Assembly (NCBI RefSeq): GCF_018413605.1
Contig: NZ_JAHCDN010000003.1
Span: 186,001-250,000, forward strand
Direction: 5' to 3'
Source of the DNA: Variovorax sp. PCZ-1
GTDB taxonomy: Bacteria; Pseudomonadota; Gammaproteobacteria; Burkholderiales; Burkholderiaceae_C
Length of the DNA stretch: 64,000 nt
The notes under the pieces are model-generated. The model ran no database searches and was not told the origin of the DNA. It was given only the letters and a program-made list of their open reading frames with translations. Position 1 is the first letter of the stretch, and each line of letters begins with the position of its first letter. Position numbers and translations under genes: made by a program. This document shows positions 34,847 to 43,421 of this stretch, in pieces.

Positions 34847-35690
34847 AGCCTTGTCACGCCTTGCCGTGTATGCGGTGCTGTTACTGGCCGCTTTGTTTTT
34901 CCTCGCGCCTTTGTATGTGATGCTCGCGACGAGCTTCAAAGATGCCGAGCAAATCCGCTCAGGCAGCTTGCTTGCACTACCCACGAGTTTGAATTGGAGC
35001 AGCTGGTCAAAAGCTTGGAGCAGCGCCTGCACGGGCGTCGATTGCAATGGTCTCAAGCCCTTCTTCACCAACTCAATGATGATGACTGTGCCTGCGGTAT
35101 TGATTTCGACAGCGTGGGGCGCGGTGAACGGCTATGTGCTGAGTCACTGGAAATTTCGTGGCTCGGAGCTGATGTTTGGCTTCATGCTGTTTGGCGTGTT
35201 CATGCCGTTTCAGGTGGTGCTTTTGCCGATGAGCCAGGTGCTGGGCATGCTGGGACTGTCATCCAGCGTGACAGGGCTGGTGATTGTGCACGTGCTCGCA
35301 GGCATGGCGGGCACGACACTGTTTTTCCGCAACTACTACGTGAGCATTCCCAAAGAATTGGTCAATGCCGCGCGCATGGACGGTGCAGGCTTTTGGCAAA
35401 TTTTCTGGCGCGTGATCTTCCCGCTCTCGACACCGATATTGATGGTCACGCTGATTTGGCAGTTCACCAATATTTGGAATGACTTTTTATTCGGTGTGGC
35501 CTTCAGCGGGGCAGACAGTAAGCCCGTCACCGTCGGATTGAACAACATGGTCAATACATCGAGCAGCGTGAAAGCTTATGAGGTCGATATGGCCGCAGCC
35601 ATGATCGCAGGCTTGCCCACGATGATCATTTATGTGTTGGCGGGGCAGTATTTTGTGCGCGGCTTAACGGCCGGCGCGGTGAAGGGTTGA
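34836..35690 (+). CDS. Sugar ABC transporter permease 2
   Basis: 284 residues from the ATG at 34836, within the end of the previous gene. About six membrane segments and coupling loop ELVNAARMDGAGFWQIFWRVIFP. This is the MalG/GtsC-type partner. The ATPase gene begins five bases after its stop. Confidence 0.92.
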   Translation: MTAKALSRLAVYAVLLLAALFFLAPLYVMLATSFKDAEQIRSGSLLALPTSLNWSSWSKAWSSACTGVDCNGLKPFFTNSMMMTVPAVLISTAWGAVNGYVLSHWKFRGSELMFGFMLFGVFMPFQVVLLPMSQVLGMLGLSSSVTGLVIVHVLAGMAGTTLFFRNYYVSIPKELVNAARMDGAGFWQIFWRVIFPLSTPILMVTLIWQFTNIWNDFLFGVAFSGADSKPVTVGLNNMVNTSSSVKAYEVDMAAAMIAGLPTMIIYVLAGQYFVRGLTAGAVKG

Positions 35691-35694
35691 AGAC

Positions 35695-36714
35695 ATGGCA
35701 GCAGGTTTGAAAATTGACGGTATTGTGAAACGCTTTGGTAAGGCGGGTAAGCAAACGGAAGTCTTGAAGCGCATTGATATTGATGTTGCGCCTGGTGAGT
35801 TTTTGATTTTGGTCGGGCCCTCAGGCTGCGGCAAATCCACCCTGCTCAACATCATCGCGGGCTTGGAAGACCCCACCGAAGGCGATGTGCGTATCGGCGT
35901 GCGCTCGGTGGTGGGCGTGCCGCCGGCGCAGCGCGATATTGCGATGGTCTTTCAAAGCTACGCGCTGTATCCCACGATGAGTGTGGCTGACAACATCGGC
36001 TTCGCGCTGGAGATGCGTAAAGTGCCAAAAGACGAACGCACGAAAACCATCAACCGCGTCGCCGAGATGCTGCAAATCACACATCTGCTGGATCGTCGCC
36101 CTTCACAGCTTTCAGGTGGTCAGCGCCAGCGCGTGGCCATGGGGCGCGCACTCGCCCGCGAGCCCTTGCTGTTTTTGTTTGATGAGCCCTTATCCAATCT
36201 GGATGCCAAGCTGCGCGTAGAAATGCGCGCTGAGATCAAGCGCTTGCATCAAGCCAGCGGCATCACAAGCGTGTATGTGACGCACGATCAAATCGAAGCG
36301 ATGACTTTGGGAAGCCGCATCGCTGTGATGAAAGATGGCATCGTGCAGCAACTTGGCACACCTGCAGAAATTTATGGTCGCCCAGCGAATACTTTCGTGG
36401 CAAGCTTCATCGGCTCTCCTACGATGAATATGATTCAGGCAGCCAAATCGCCAGTGCATGCGCCTACAGGCGCTGCGCAGCTCGGTTTGCGGCCTGAGCA
36501 CATCACGTTGATGTCTGATTCTGATTGGCGCGGCACAGTCACTTTAGTTGAGCCGACAGGCGCTGATACCTTCGTTGATGTCGATGCTGCCGGCACGCAT
36601 TTGACGGTACGTGTCTCACCAGAAGTGAGTATCGCGCCGGGGCAAGAAATTGGCTTGGCTGCGAACACCCAGGCATTGCATTGGTTTGACGCGCAGGGCG
36701 TACGCTTGGTTTAG
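35695..36714 (+). CDS. Sugar ABC transporter ATP-binding protein (MsmK/UgpC type)
   Basis: 339 residues. Walker A GPSGCGKST, signature LSGGQRQRVAMGRALAREP, Walker B LFLFDEPLSNLD, switch His in YVTHDQIEAM. The C-terminal 100 residues form the OB-like TOBE domain (LGLRPEHITL) of the carbohydrate-importer ATPases. It energises the permeases of the same operon. Confidence 0.94.
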   Translation: MAAGLKIDGIVKRFGKAGKQTEVLKRIDIDVAPGEFLILVGPSGCGKSTLLNIIAGLEDPTEGDVRIGVRSVVGVPPAQRDIAMVFQSYALYPTMSVADNIGFALEMRKVPKDERTKTINRVAEMLQITHLLDRRPSQLSGGQRQRVAMGRALAREPLLFLFDEPLSNLDAKLRVEMRAEIKRLHQASGITSVYVTHDQIEAMTLGSRIAVMKDGIVQQLGTPAEIYGRPANTFVASFIGSPTMNMIQAAKSPVHAPTGAAQLGLRPEHITLMSDSDWRGTVTLVEPTGADTFVDVDAAGTHLTVRVSPEVSIAPGQEIGLAANTQALHWFDAQGVRLV

Positions 36715-36769
36715 CAGGCCAAGCCTTGGCTGCTCAATCTGAAGTGATCTGAAGCGCAGCAAACGCAAA

Positions 36770-37081
36770 TCAATCTGACGTAAACACCGGTCGGAAAAAG
36801 CTGCGCTCATAACTGACGATACAACGCGTCTGCTCGGCATATTCAAATGCCGCTACGCACTCAGGGTCGGCTAGAGAGCGAGTGCGATAGTCTTCATAAG
36901 CGGCCATACTGGGGAAGCTGAATAAAGCAAGCGCAATATTGTTGGCGCCTTCAGAGGGAAAGAAGTAGCCATGATGCTGCCCTCCGAACTTATTGACCAA
37001 TGGTATCCAAAGACGACCATATTGCTCGAATTCTTTGAGTTTGTAGGGGTCAACAACGTAGCGCAAGTAGCAAGTGATCAT
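36770..37081 (-). CDS. NIPSNAP-family protein
   Basis: 103 residues, small ferredoxin-like domain. CYLRYVVDPYKLKEFEQYGRLW and GGQHHGYFFPSEGANNIALALFSFPSMAAYEDYR are characteristic of the NIPSNAP family, whose function is not established. It is on the strand opposite to the sugar operon, just after it, and upstream of nothing obviously related. Confidence 0.85.
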   Translation of the reverse strand: MITCYLRYVVDPYKLKEFEQYGRLWIPLVNKFGGQHHGYFFPSEGANNIALALFSFPSMAAYEDYRTRSLADPECVAAFEYAEQTRCIVSYERSFFRPVFTSD

Positions 37082-37183
37082 GTCGCATCCTTCATGCCTT
37101 GATTATTGCGGCGATCAAGCGTGGGCTTGGTGAATATTGAGCATCAAAAATGTACGAATTGATGCGTCCAGTGCATCTTGTCG

Positions 37184-38617
37184 CTAAAGAAGAATCTCAA
37201 CCCGTAGCCCATGCGGTACAACAGCAACAGCACGCGCTTGGCCACCATGTCGATGTGCAATTTCTTGCACGATCGCAAGACCCAGGCCTGCCCCGCCAGG
37301 TGTTTCGCTCAGGCGGTAGAAACGCTCAAAGACCTTGCTGAGCTCTTCGGGCGGCAAGCCTGAGCCGTTGTCTTCCACTTCGAGGCAAACTTGCGCTCCT
37401 GCGCGTCGTGCGCGCAGGGTAATCGTTGCGCCTCGGCCAGCGTAGCGCACGGCGTTGTCAATCAAGTTGGTGATGGCTTCCCGTAGCAGCAAGGCATTGC
37501 CTTGAATCATCAAGGGCGCATCGCCCTCTTCGTGTTCAAAGCCGAAATCTACGCCTGCTGCAATCGCTGCCGGTGCAGCATCTTGCGCAATGCTTCGCGC
37601 TAGCTGTGCTGCATCCAGCGCTTGCATCGGCACATCGGCTTCGCTGCGAGCCAGTTGCAAGAGCTGGTGTACCAAATGCCCGGAGCGCTGCACCCCCGCG
37701 CTGACTTTTTGTAGGCGCTCTTGCAAGGCTTGCGGGTCGGGTTCGCTGAGCGCGAGATCGAGTTGAGTTTGCAGGCCAGCCAACGGGGTGCGCAGCTGGT
37801 GCGCCGCATCGTTCACAAAGCGTTTTTCTTGGCTCAAACTGCGCTGCACGGCGCCTAACAACTGATTGACAGCACCTGCCAACTGATGAACTTCTTGCGG
37901 TGCTTGCTGCAGTGCAATGGGGGCGAGCGCTGTGGCATTGGCTGAATCGCGCCCGGATTGCGCTTGCAATTGATCTTGTAGCCGCGCCAAAGGCTGCAGG
38001 CCGCGCGCAATACCGGCGTAGACCAGTGCGCCCAGCACGGCGCCCAAGAGCAAGAGCGGCACCAGCATGTCAAACACCAGCTCGCGCGCAATACGCTCAC
38101 GCACGGCCAAACTCTTGGCGACTTGCACGCGGATGCGTTGCGGTGCGCTGACCTCGCCAAATTGCAACTCCAGCACCGCGATGCGCAGCTCACGGGCTGC
38201 GCTGCCTTCTTTGCTTTCCTCACTGCCAATCATGGCTTGGTAGAGAAGCGGATCATTCTTTTGTAGCAATCCCTGCAGCACCGATGCGGGCGGTTCTGGT
38301 AATTTGGCATTGCCCAAGATGAACTGCCCCGGTGGGCTGGAGACCATGTAGCTCACTTTGTCTTCTGGGTCTTCCTCGATGATGGCTTGCGCGGCTTTTG
38401 GGAAATCAATCAGCAGCCCAGAGCCGACGGGTTTGACTTGGCGCGCGAGAGAGCGCACGGATTGTGTGAGCGATTGATCAATGCCCTTCTCCGCATAAGA
38501 CAATGCAATGCGAAAAGCGAGCGTGCCACCCACCAGCCAGAGCAGCAATTGCGGCAGCAGCAACCACAGCAGGAGCTGGCGCTTGAGCGAGAGCTGGGGT
38601 GTGTTGGAAGAGGGCAT
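37184..38617 (-). CDS. Sensor histidine kinase (QseC/TctE type)
   Basis: 477 residues from the ATG at 38617. TM1 about 15-37, a periplasmic sensor of about 130 residues (2CSK_N-like), TM2 near 165-190, a HAMP-like linker, the phospho-accepting His in DAAHQLRTPLAG (about residue 273), and the ATPase motifs NLIDNAVRY, EDNGSGLP and GGAGLGLAIV. It autophosphorylates and passes phosphate to the response regulator encoded upstream. A repeat copy lies in the gap between the two genes. The signal is unknown; TctE-type sensors often sense tricarboxylates. Confidence 0.93.
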   Translation of the reverse strand: MPSSNTPQLSLKRQLLLWLLLPQLLLWLVGGTLAFRIALSYAEKGIDQSLTQSVRSLARQVKPVGSGLLIDFPKAAQAIIEEDPEDKVSYMVSSPPGQFILGNAKLPEPPASVLQGLLQKNDPLLYQAMIGSEESKEGSAARELRIAVLELQFGEVSAPQRIRVQVAKSLAVRERIARELVFDMLVPLLLLGAVLGALVYAGIARGLQPLARLQDQLQAQSGRDSANATALAPIALQQAPQEVHQLAGAVNQLLGAVQRSLSQEKRFVNDAAHQLRTPLAGLQTQLDLALSEPDPQALQERLQKVSAGVQRSGHLVHQLLQLARSEADVPMQALDAAQLARSIAQDAAPAAIAAGVDFGFEHEEGDAPLMIQGNALLLREAITNLIDNAVRYAGRGATITLRARRAGAQVCLEVEDNGSGLPPEELSKVFERFYRLSETPGGAGLGLAIVQEIAHRHGGQARAVAVVPHGLRVEILL

Positions 38618-38640
38618 TTTTAGTGCCAAATCAGCCGATA

Positions 38641-38682
38641 GCCGGCATGAGATCTGCGCAAAGTGCTATATGTTTCATAGCA
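38641..38682 (+). repeat. Interspersed palindromic repeat between response regulator and kinase genes
   Basis: GCCGGCATGAGATCTGCGCA then AAGTGCTATATGTTTCATAG. Confidence 0.85.
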
Positions 38683-38690
38683 ATTGCGAT

Positions 38691-39389
38691 TCAAGCACTG
38701 TCCAGCAAATAGCCCAGTCCGCGTACATTGCGGATCGCCAGCTTAGAGCCTTCAAGCTTCTTGCGTAAGCGATGGATATAGACCTCAAGCGCGTTGTTGT
38801 CGGAGTCGGCGTTTTGACTGTCGCCATCGTCTTTGCTCCAGCGCGTGAGCACATCTTCGCGCCCCACCACGCTGCCACGCTGCGTCACAAGCAAGGTCAG
38901 CAAAGACCATTCCCGTTGCGTGAGCTCCAGCTCACTTTCTCCGCTAGCTAGGCTCACCCACGCACGCGGCTCGCTGGCATGTACGCGCAAGCCTTCGGTG
39001 GCGCGCGAGCCGTCGAAAGCTGGCAATTGCGACCGGCGCAGCATCGCAGCTAAGCGTGCGGCCAGCTCGGCCAGATTGAAGGGCTTGGTCAAATAATCAT
39101 CCGCGCCCGCATTCAGGCCTGCCACGCGATCTTCGACACCGTCACGCGCTGTGAGCACGAGCACGGGCAGCGCCGCGTGGTGTTGACGAATATGCCGCAG
39201 CACACCCATGCCATCGATCAAAGGCAAGCCCAGATCCAGTATCACACCATCAAAACGCGCTGTATCGACCACATGCACCGCAACCGCGCCATTGCTTGCT
39301 ACGGTGATGGTGTGCCCCATCTGGGTCAGCTGTGCGGCCAAGCCGTCGCGCAGCAGATCATCGTCTTCAACTAATAGGAGGTGAGGCAT
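38691..39389 (-). CDS. OmpR-family response regulator
   Basis: 232 residues. Receiver domain with the acidic pair EDDD near residue 8-11, the phospho-Asp in GVILDLGLP (about residue 52) and the conserved Lys in YLTKPF; then an OmpR-type winged helix (ELTQREWSLLTLLV, VEVYIHRLRKKLE-like region as LEVYIHRLRKKLE). Forms a two-component system with the kinase downstream, probably controlling its own operon and an unknown regulon. Confidence 0.94.
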   Translation of the reverse strand: MPHLLLVEDDDLLRDGLAAQLTQMGHTITVASNGAVAVHVVDTARFDGVILDLGLPLIDGMGVLRHIRQHHAALPVLVLTARDGVEDRVAGLNAGADDYLTKPFNLAELAARLAAMLRRSQLPAFDGSRATEGLRVHASEPRAWVSLASGESELELTQREWSLLTLLVTQRGSVVGREDVLTRWSKDDGDSQNADSDNNALEVYIHRLRKKLEGSKLAIRNVRGLGYLLDSA

Positions 39390-39425
39390 GCATCGAAGTA
39401 TAGATTCTTCGATGCATGGTTTACC

Positions 39426-40238
39426 TCAAAACGTTCCAGGGTAGCTGCCACCATCCATCAAAATGTTTTGACCATTGATGTAGCCGGCATGTTGGCTGCA
39501 AAGAAACGCGCAGGTTTTGCCAAACTCTTCGGCGTTGCCCAAGCGCTTGCCGGGTAAGGCGGCAATGCGTGCGGCTTTGATCTCTTCTGCGCTCTTGCCC
39601 GCTTTGGCTGCTTGCGTGGCGAAATTGCTTTTCAAGCGGTCGGTGTCGAAGATGCCAGGCAAGAGGTTGTTGATCGTCACGCCTTGTGCGGCCAAGCTCG
39701 AGCGCGCCACGCCTGCGACAAAACCAGTCAAGCCGCTACGCGCGCCGTTGGACAGACCCAGAATATCAATCGGCGCTTTCACGGCGCTGCTGGTGATGTT
39801 CACAATGCGGCCGAAGCCGCGCGCGGCCATGCCATCCACCGTGGCTTTGATCAGCTCGATCGGCGTGAGCATGTTGGCATCCAGGGCCGCAAGCCACGCA
39901 TCACGATCCCAAGAGCGGAAATCACCTGGGGGCGGGCCGCCCGCATTGGTGACGACGATATCGAAATCCTTGCGCAGGGCGAAGATGGCTGCGCGGCCTT
40001 GCGGCGTGGTGATATCGGCAGCGACAGTATGAATTTCAGGCACTTTTAAGCCATTCGCCGGCATAGAGTCTGCGCAGAGTGCTCTGATTTTAGTAGCGGC
40101 CGTTTCGAGTGCTTCCGATCCGCGTGAGACCATCACCACGTTCACTCCCTCTAAAGCAAGTGCCGATGCGCAGCCGTAGCCCAGGCCTTTGCTCGCGCCG
40201 CCCACCAAGGCCCAGCGGCCTGCGATACCCATATCCAT
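39426..40238 (-). CDS. Short-chain dehydrogenase/reductase
   Basis: 270 residues from the ATG at 40238, with AGGACAG upstream. Rossmann GGASKGLGYGCA, NAGGPPPGDF, active-site region NITSSAV and later NGARSGLTGF. In place of the usual YxxxK tyrosine the sequence shows NGARS, so the catalytic Tyr seems to be missing at the expected place and the enzyme class should be treated with caution. Residues about 53-67 (ALCADSMPANGLK) are encoded by a reverse copy of the interspersed repeat. Divergent from the next catabolic operon, so it may be regulated with it. Confidence 0.85.
   Translation of the reverse strand: MDMGIAGRWALVGGASKGLGYGCASALALEGVNVVMVSRGSEALETAATKIRALCADSMPANGLKVPEIHTVAADITTPQGRAAIFALRKDFDIVVTNAGGPPPGDFRSWDRDAWLAALDANMLTPIELIKATVDGMAARGFGRIVNITSSAVKAPIDILGLSNGARSGLTGFVAGVARSSLAAQGVTINNLLPGIFDTDRLKSNFATQAAKAGKSAEEIKAARIAALPGKRLGNAEEFGKTCAFLCSQHAGYINGQNILMDGGSYPGTF
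40043..40096 (+). repeat. Interspersed palindromic repeat inside an SDR gene
   Basis: TTCGCCGGCATAGAGTCTGC then GCAGAGTGCTCTGATTTTAG. The gene reads the other strand as RALCADSMPANGLK. Confidence 0.85.
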
Positions 40239-40279
40239 GATGCTGTCCTTTTGTATGCGGCATGATGCCGTAAATAAGT

Positions 40280-40307
40280 CTTGCAAAGTGTATACAAAAT
40301 GTGCAAG
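40280..40307. promoter_or_regulatory. Candidate operator: 28-bp inverted repeat
   Basis: CTTGCA and TGCAAG arms flank AAGTGTATACAAAATG, which contains the palindrome TGTATACA, common in GntR-type operators. It lies in the 139-bp divergent region between the SDR gene and the catabolic operon. The IclR regulator of the operon is another possible binder. Confidence 0.5.
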
Positions 40308-40377
40308 ACTTGCTATTGTGTCCTATTTGTGAAATAATTTATCATTAGAGAATCAGCGTTTCTTTAGTAAATCATAT

Positions 40378-41145
40378 ATGACTCAATTAACGCTTTTGTT
40401 ACAGAATCGACGGTTGCTGATCACTGGTGCGGCGCGTGGTTTGGGGCAGGCGTTCGCGAAAGCTTGTGTGCAAGCCGGGGCAAAGGCGGTGATTGCCGAT
40501 GTGGATACACAGCGCGGCAAAGCCTTGGCTCAAGAGCTGGGCGATGCGGCGTATTTTGTGGCGATGGATGTGGCCAGCCGAGCTTCCGTGCAAGCTGGCA
40601 TGCAAGAAGCTGTGCAATGGCTGGGAGGGCTCGATGGCTTGATCAACAACGCCGCGATCACGAACTCAGGCGGCAAGATGATGAGCGAGATCGAGGAAGA
40701 CATGTTTGACCGCGTGATGCAGGTCAACATCAAGGGCGTGTGGTTGGTAAGTAATGCTGCGCATCCCCATTTGAAAGCCGCCGCAGCCGCAGGCGTCGCA
40801 GCCAGCATCCTAAATATCGCATCCGATACAGCGCTTTGGGGCGCGCCGCGCCTGATGGCCTATGTGGCCAGCAAAGGCGCGGTGATCAGCATGACACATA
40901 GCATGGCGCGCGAGCTCGGCGGTGATGGCATCCGCGTGAATGCCATTGCGCCCGGTCTCGTGGTGGGCGAATCCACTGAATATGTGCCCCAAGCGCGGCA
41001 TGATCAGTACATGGAAGGGCGTGCGCTCAAGCGAGCGCAACAGCCGCAAGACTGCACCGATGCTGCCATCTTTCTGCTCAGCGCAGGTGCAGGTTTTGTG
41101 ACGGGGCAAGTGCTGCCCGTCAATGGTGGCTACGTGATGAATTGA
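40378..41145 (+). CDS. Short-chain dehydrogenase/reductase, first gene of catabolic operon
   Basis: 255 residues. Cofactor motif GAARGLGQAF, INNAAITNSG, catalytic Ser region NIASDTALWG and YVASKGAV giving the YxxxK pair, and the C-terminal GQVLPVNGGYV. A typical NAD(P)-dependent SDR that would oxidise or reduce a hydroxyl or keto group of the pathway intermediate. It starts a run of ten genes on the plus strand with short gaps and overlaps. Confidence 0.88.
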   Translation: MTQLTLLLQNRRLLITGAARGLGQAFAKACVQAGAKAVIADVDTQRGKALAQELGDAAYFVAMDVASRASVQAGMQEAVQWLGGLDGLINNAAITNSGGKMMSEIEEDMFDRVMQVNIKGVWLVSNAAHPHLKAAAAAGVAASILNIASDTALWGAPRLMAYVASKGAVISMTHSMARELGGDGIRVNAIAPGLVVGESTEYVPQARHDQYMEGRALKRAQQPQDCTDAAIFLLSAGAGFVTGQVLPVNGGYVMN

Positions 41146-41152
41146 GACAACG

Positions 41153-41752
41153 ATGAACGCAGCAAACGATCCAGTATTTAACGAGCGTGGCCTACTCAAC
41201 GCCGCAATTCCCTCTGAAGCGCAGATTCAGCAAGGCATGTTGCCGGCGGACGGGCAAAACTTTGAGCAATGGCTCGAATCCCGCGTGGCGCGCTTTGCCA
41301 CACGCCGCTACGATTGGGATGCCTTGAAATTCCAAGCCGATTACGACCCCAAATACCGCCGTGCGCAGATGCGCTACGTGGGCACAGGCGGCACAGGTGT
41401 GGCCACCGATATGAACACCGTGCCTGCAGCTCACTTCACCTTCTCCACGATGGTGATCCCAGCCAAGCATGAAGGCCCCAGCCACATTCATTACGATGTG
41501 GAAGAAATCTTCTTCATGCTGCGTGGCACGCTCAAAGTGATTTGTGAAAAACGCGATGCCAGTGGCACCGTCACCGATCGATGGGAAACTGTTTTGAAAG
41601 AGCGCGATCTCATCAGCGTGCCCCCTGGTGTGTATCGCGAAGAAATCAACATCGGCGATGAGGATGCCCTGATGTGCGTGATGCTGGGCAGCCCAACGCC
41701 AATCCGCCCGGTCTATCCGCCCGGCTCGCCCTTGTCTCAGCTCAAAAGATAA
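41153..41752 (+). CDS. Cupin-domain protein
   Basis: 199 residues. A double-stranded beta-helix core is seen in AHFTFSTMVIPAKHEGPSHIH (metal-binding His pair), YDVEEIFFMLRGTLKV and the second motif VPPGVYREEINIGDEDALM. Possibly a metal-dependent dioxygenase, isomerase or decarboxylase acting within the pathway. Substrate unknown. Starts eight bases after the SDR gene. Confidence 0.8.
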   Translation: MNAANDPVFNERGLLNAAIPSEAQIQQGMLPADGQNFEQWLESRVARFATRRYDWDALKFQADYDPKYRRAQMRYVGTGGTGVATDMNTVPAAHFTFSTMVIPAKHEGPSHIHYDVEEIFFMLRGTLKVICEKRDASGTVTDRWETVLKERDLISVPPGVYREEINIGDEDALMCVMLGSPTPIRPVYPPGSPLSQLKR

Positions 41753-41755
41753 ACC

Positions 41756-42628
41756 ATGACCTTGCTCGAACGCCTCCAAGAGCTACCCACGCTGGGGGTG
41801 GCCTTGCCGTTCAGGGGCTTCATCCGCTACCGAGAGTTGAATACGGTCGGATCACAACGCATGGCTGAACAAGTGCCGATCGTTTTGTTGCATGGCATCG
41901 GCTCGGGATCTGGAAGTTGGCTGCATCAGCTGACAGATACCCAGCTAGGTCATGTGCTCGCATGGGATGCGCCCGGTTACGCCGACAGCTCGCCGCTCAA
42001 AATGGCCGAGCCAACAGCGGCAGACTATGCGCAAGTGCTCTGGGCTTGGTTGGATGCATTGCACATCAAAGAAGTGCATTTGGTGGGGCATTCGCTGGGC
42101 TGCATCATGGCCGCAAGTGCCGCGCGCTTGCAAGCCAAGCGTGTGAAAGCGCTCACCCTGCTCGCACCCGCGCAAGGCTATGGCACAGCTCCACTGGAGG
42201 TGCAAGCCAAGAAGCGCGAAGAGCGGATGCAAGCTGTTGCACAGCTGGGCATGCAAAAAATGGCTGAGGCGCGTGCGCCACGCCTGCTTTCAAAGCAAGC
42301 CACGCCAGAGCAAATCGCATTGGCCATGCATGTGATGAGTCGTTTGAATGAAGGCGGCTATGCACAGGCGACACACATGCTCAGCAGCGCAAGCATTCGT
42401 TCAGATGTGCAAGCTTTTCGCGCTGTCAGCAGTGCGCCGATCCAAGTGGCTTGCGGCGATCAAGATGTGATCACGCCGCCTCAGGCTTGCCGCGATTTGG
42501 CCGCATTCATAGCGGCACCTTACACAGAATTAGATGGCGCAGGTCACCTTTGTGCACTGCAAGCGCCACAAGCGATTTCACTTTTAATTTCACAGGGTTA
42601 TTCACATGTCAGACAGTCTAGGGGATAA
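41756..42628 (+). CDS. Alpha/beta-hydrolase fold protein
   Basis: 290 residues. Oxyanion region LHGIGSGSGSW, nucleophile elbow VGHSLGCIMA with Ser near residue 115, and the C-terminal acid and His (ACGDQDVITPP, DGAGHL). Fits C-C bond hydrolases of the MhpC type or an esterase/lactonase. Its end overlaps the IclR gene by 23 bases. Confidence 0.88.
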   Translation: MTLLERLQELPTLGVALPFRGFIRYRELNTVGSQRMAEQVPIVLLHGIGSGSGSWLHQLTDTQLGHVLAWDAPGYADSSPLKMAEPTAADYAQVLWAWLDALHIKEVHLVGHSLGCIMAASAARLQAKRVKALTLLAPAQGYGTAPLEVQAKKREERMQAVAQLGMQKMAEARAPRLLSKQATPEQIALAMHVMSRLNEGGYAQATHMLSSASIRSDVQAFRAVSSAPIQVACGDQDVITPPQACRDLAAFIAAPYTELDGAGHLCALQAPQAISLLISQGYSHVRQSRG

Positions 42629-43421
42629 GGAAAACACATCACGATACACCGTGCCCGCGCTCGCGCGGGGCCTAGAGATTCTCAGTTATTTCACGCACGA
42701 CAAGCGCATTCTCTCTGGCGCTCAATTGGCCAAGATGGCCGATTTGCCCAGAGCGAGCGTGTTTCGTATGCTGCAAACTTTGGAGCAAGCAGGTTATCTG
42801 GATCGCGTGGGCGAGCCAGGCACGCACCCGAGCTATCGTTTAGGCGTGGCTGTGCTGCGCTTGGGCTTTGAGTTTCTCTCTTCCATGGAGCTCGCCGAGC
42901 AAGGCCGCCCGGTGTTGGAGTCTTTGTCAGATGCATGTGGTCACTCATCCCATATCGTTGTGCGCGATGGCCGCGATGTCGTGGTGGTGGCTAAAGCGCT
43001 TGGGCGTTTGGCCACATTTCATGCCATAGCGGTGGGCGCACGCCTGCCCGCGCACGCTACGGTGCTTGGCCGTGTGCTGATGGGTGGTTTGTCACTGGCT
43101 GAGATTGAGCAGCTGTATGCGAATCATCCGATGAAGGCATTCACACTACAAACGCCCACCACGCCGCAAGCTGTCAAAGCCTTGATCGATGAGGCAGCCG
43201 AGGCGGGTTACGCTGTGAGCCAAGGGGGTTTTGAATCCGGTATTTCGACTGTCGCAGCCCCCGTGTTCAATGAAGACAAACAAATTTGTGCCGCAGTCAG
43301 TGTCACGGTACTCTCGTCGCGCATCCCCGAAGATAAGCTACCTTTGTTGATCACACAAGTGCGCGAATCTGCGCTCACACTCACATGGCGAATGCAGCAC
43401 ACACCAGGTTATCGCAAATGA
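42606..43421 (+). CDS. IclR-family transcriptional regulator
   Basis: 271 residues. N-terminal HTH (LAKMADLPRASVFRMLQTLEQAGYLDR) and C-terminal effector domain with VFNEDKQICAAVSVTV and the linker LGVAVLRLG. IclR regulators commonly control aromatic and aliphatic acid catabolism, here probably the surrounding operon, in which the gene is embedded between overlapping neighbours. Confidence 0.93.
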   Translation: MSDSLGDKENTSRYTVPALARGLEILSYFTHDKRILSGAQLAKMADLPRASVFRMLQTLEQAGYLDRVGEPGTHPSYRLGVAVLRLGFEFLSSMELAEQGRPVLESLSDACGHSSHIVVRDGRDVVVVAKALGRLATFHAIAVGARLPAHATVLGRVLMGGLSLAEIEQLYANHPMKAFTLQTPTTPQAVKALIDEAAEAGYAVSQGGFESGISTVAAPVFNEDKQICAAVSVTVLSSRIPEDKLPLLITQVRESALTLTWRMQHTPGYRK

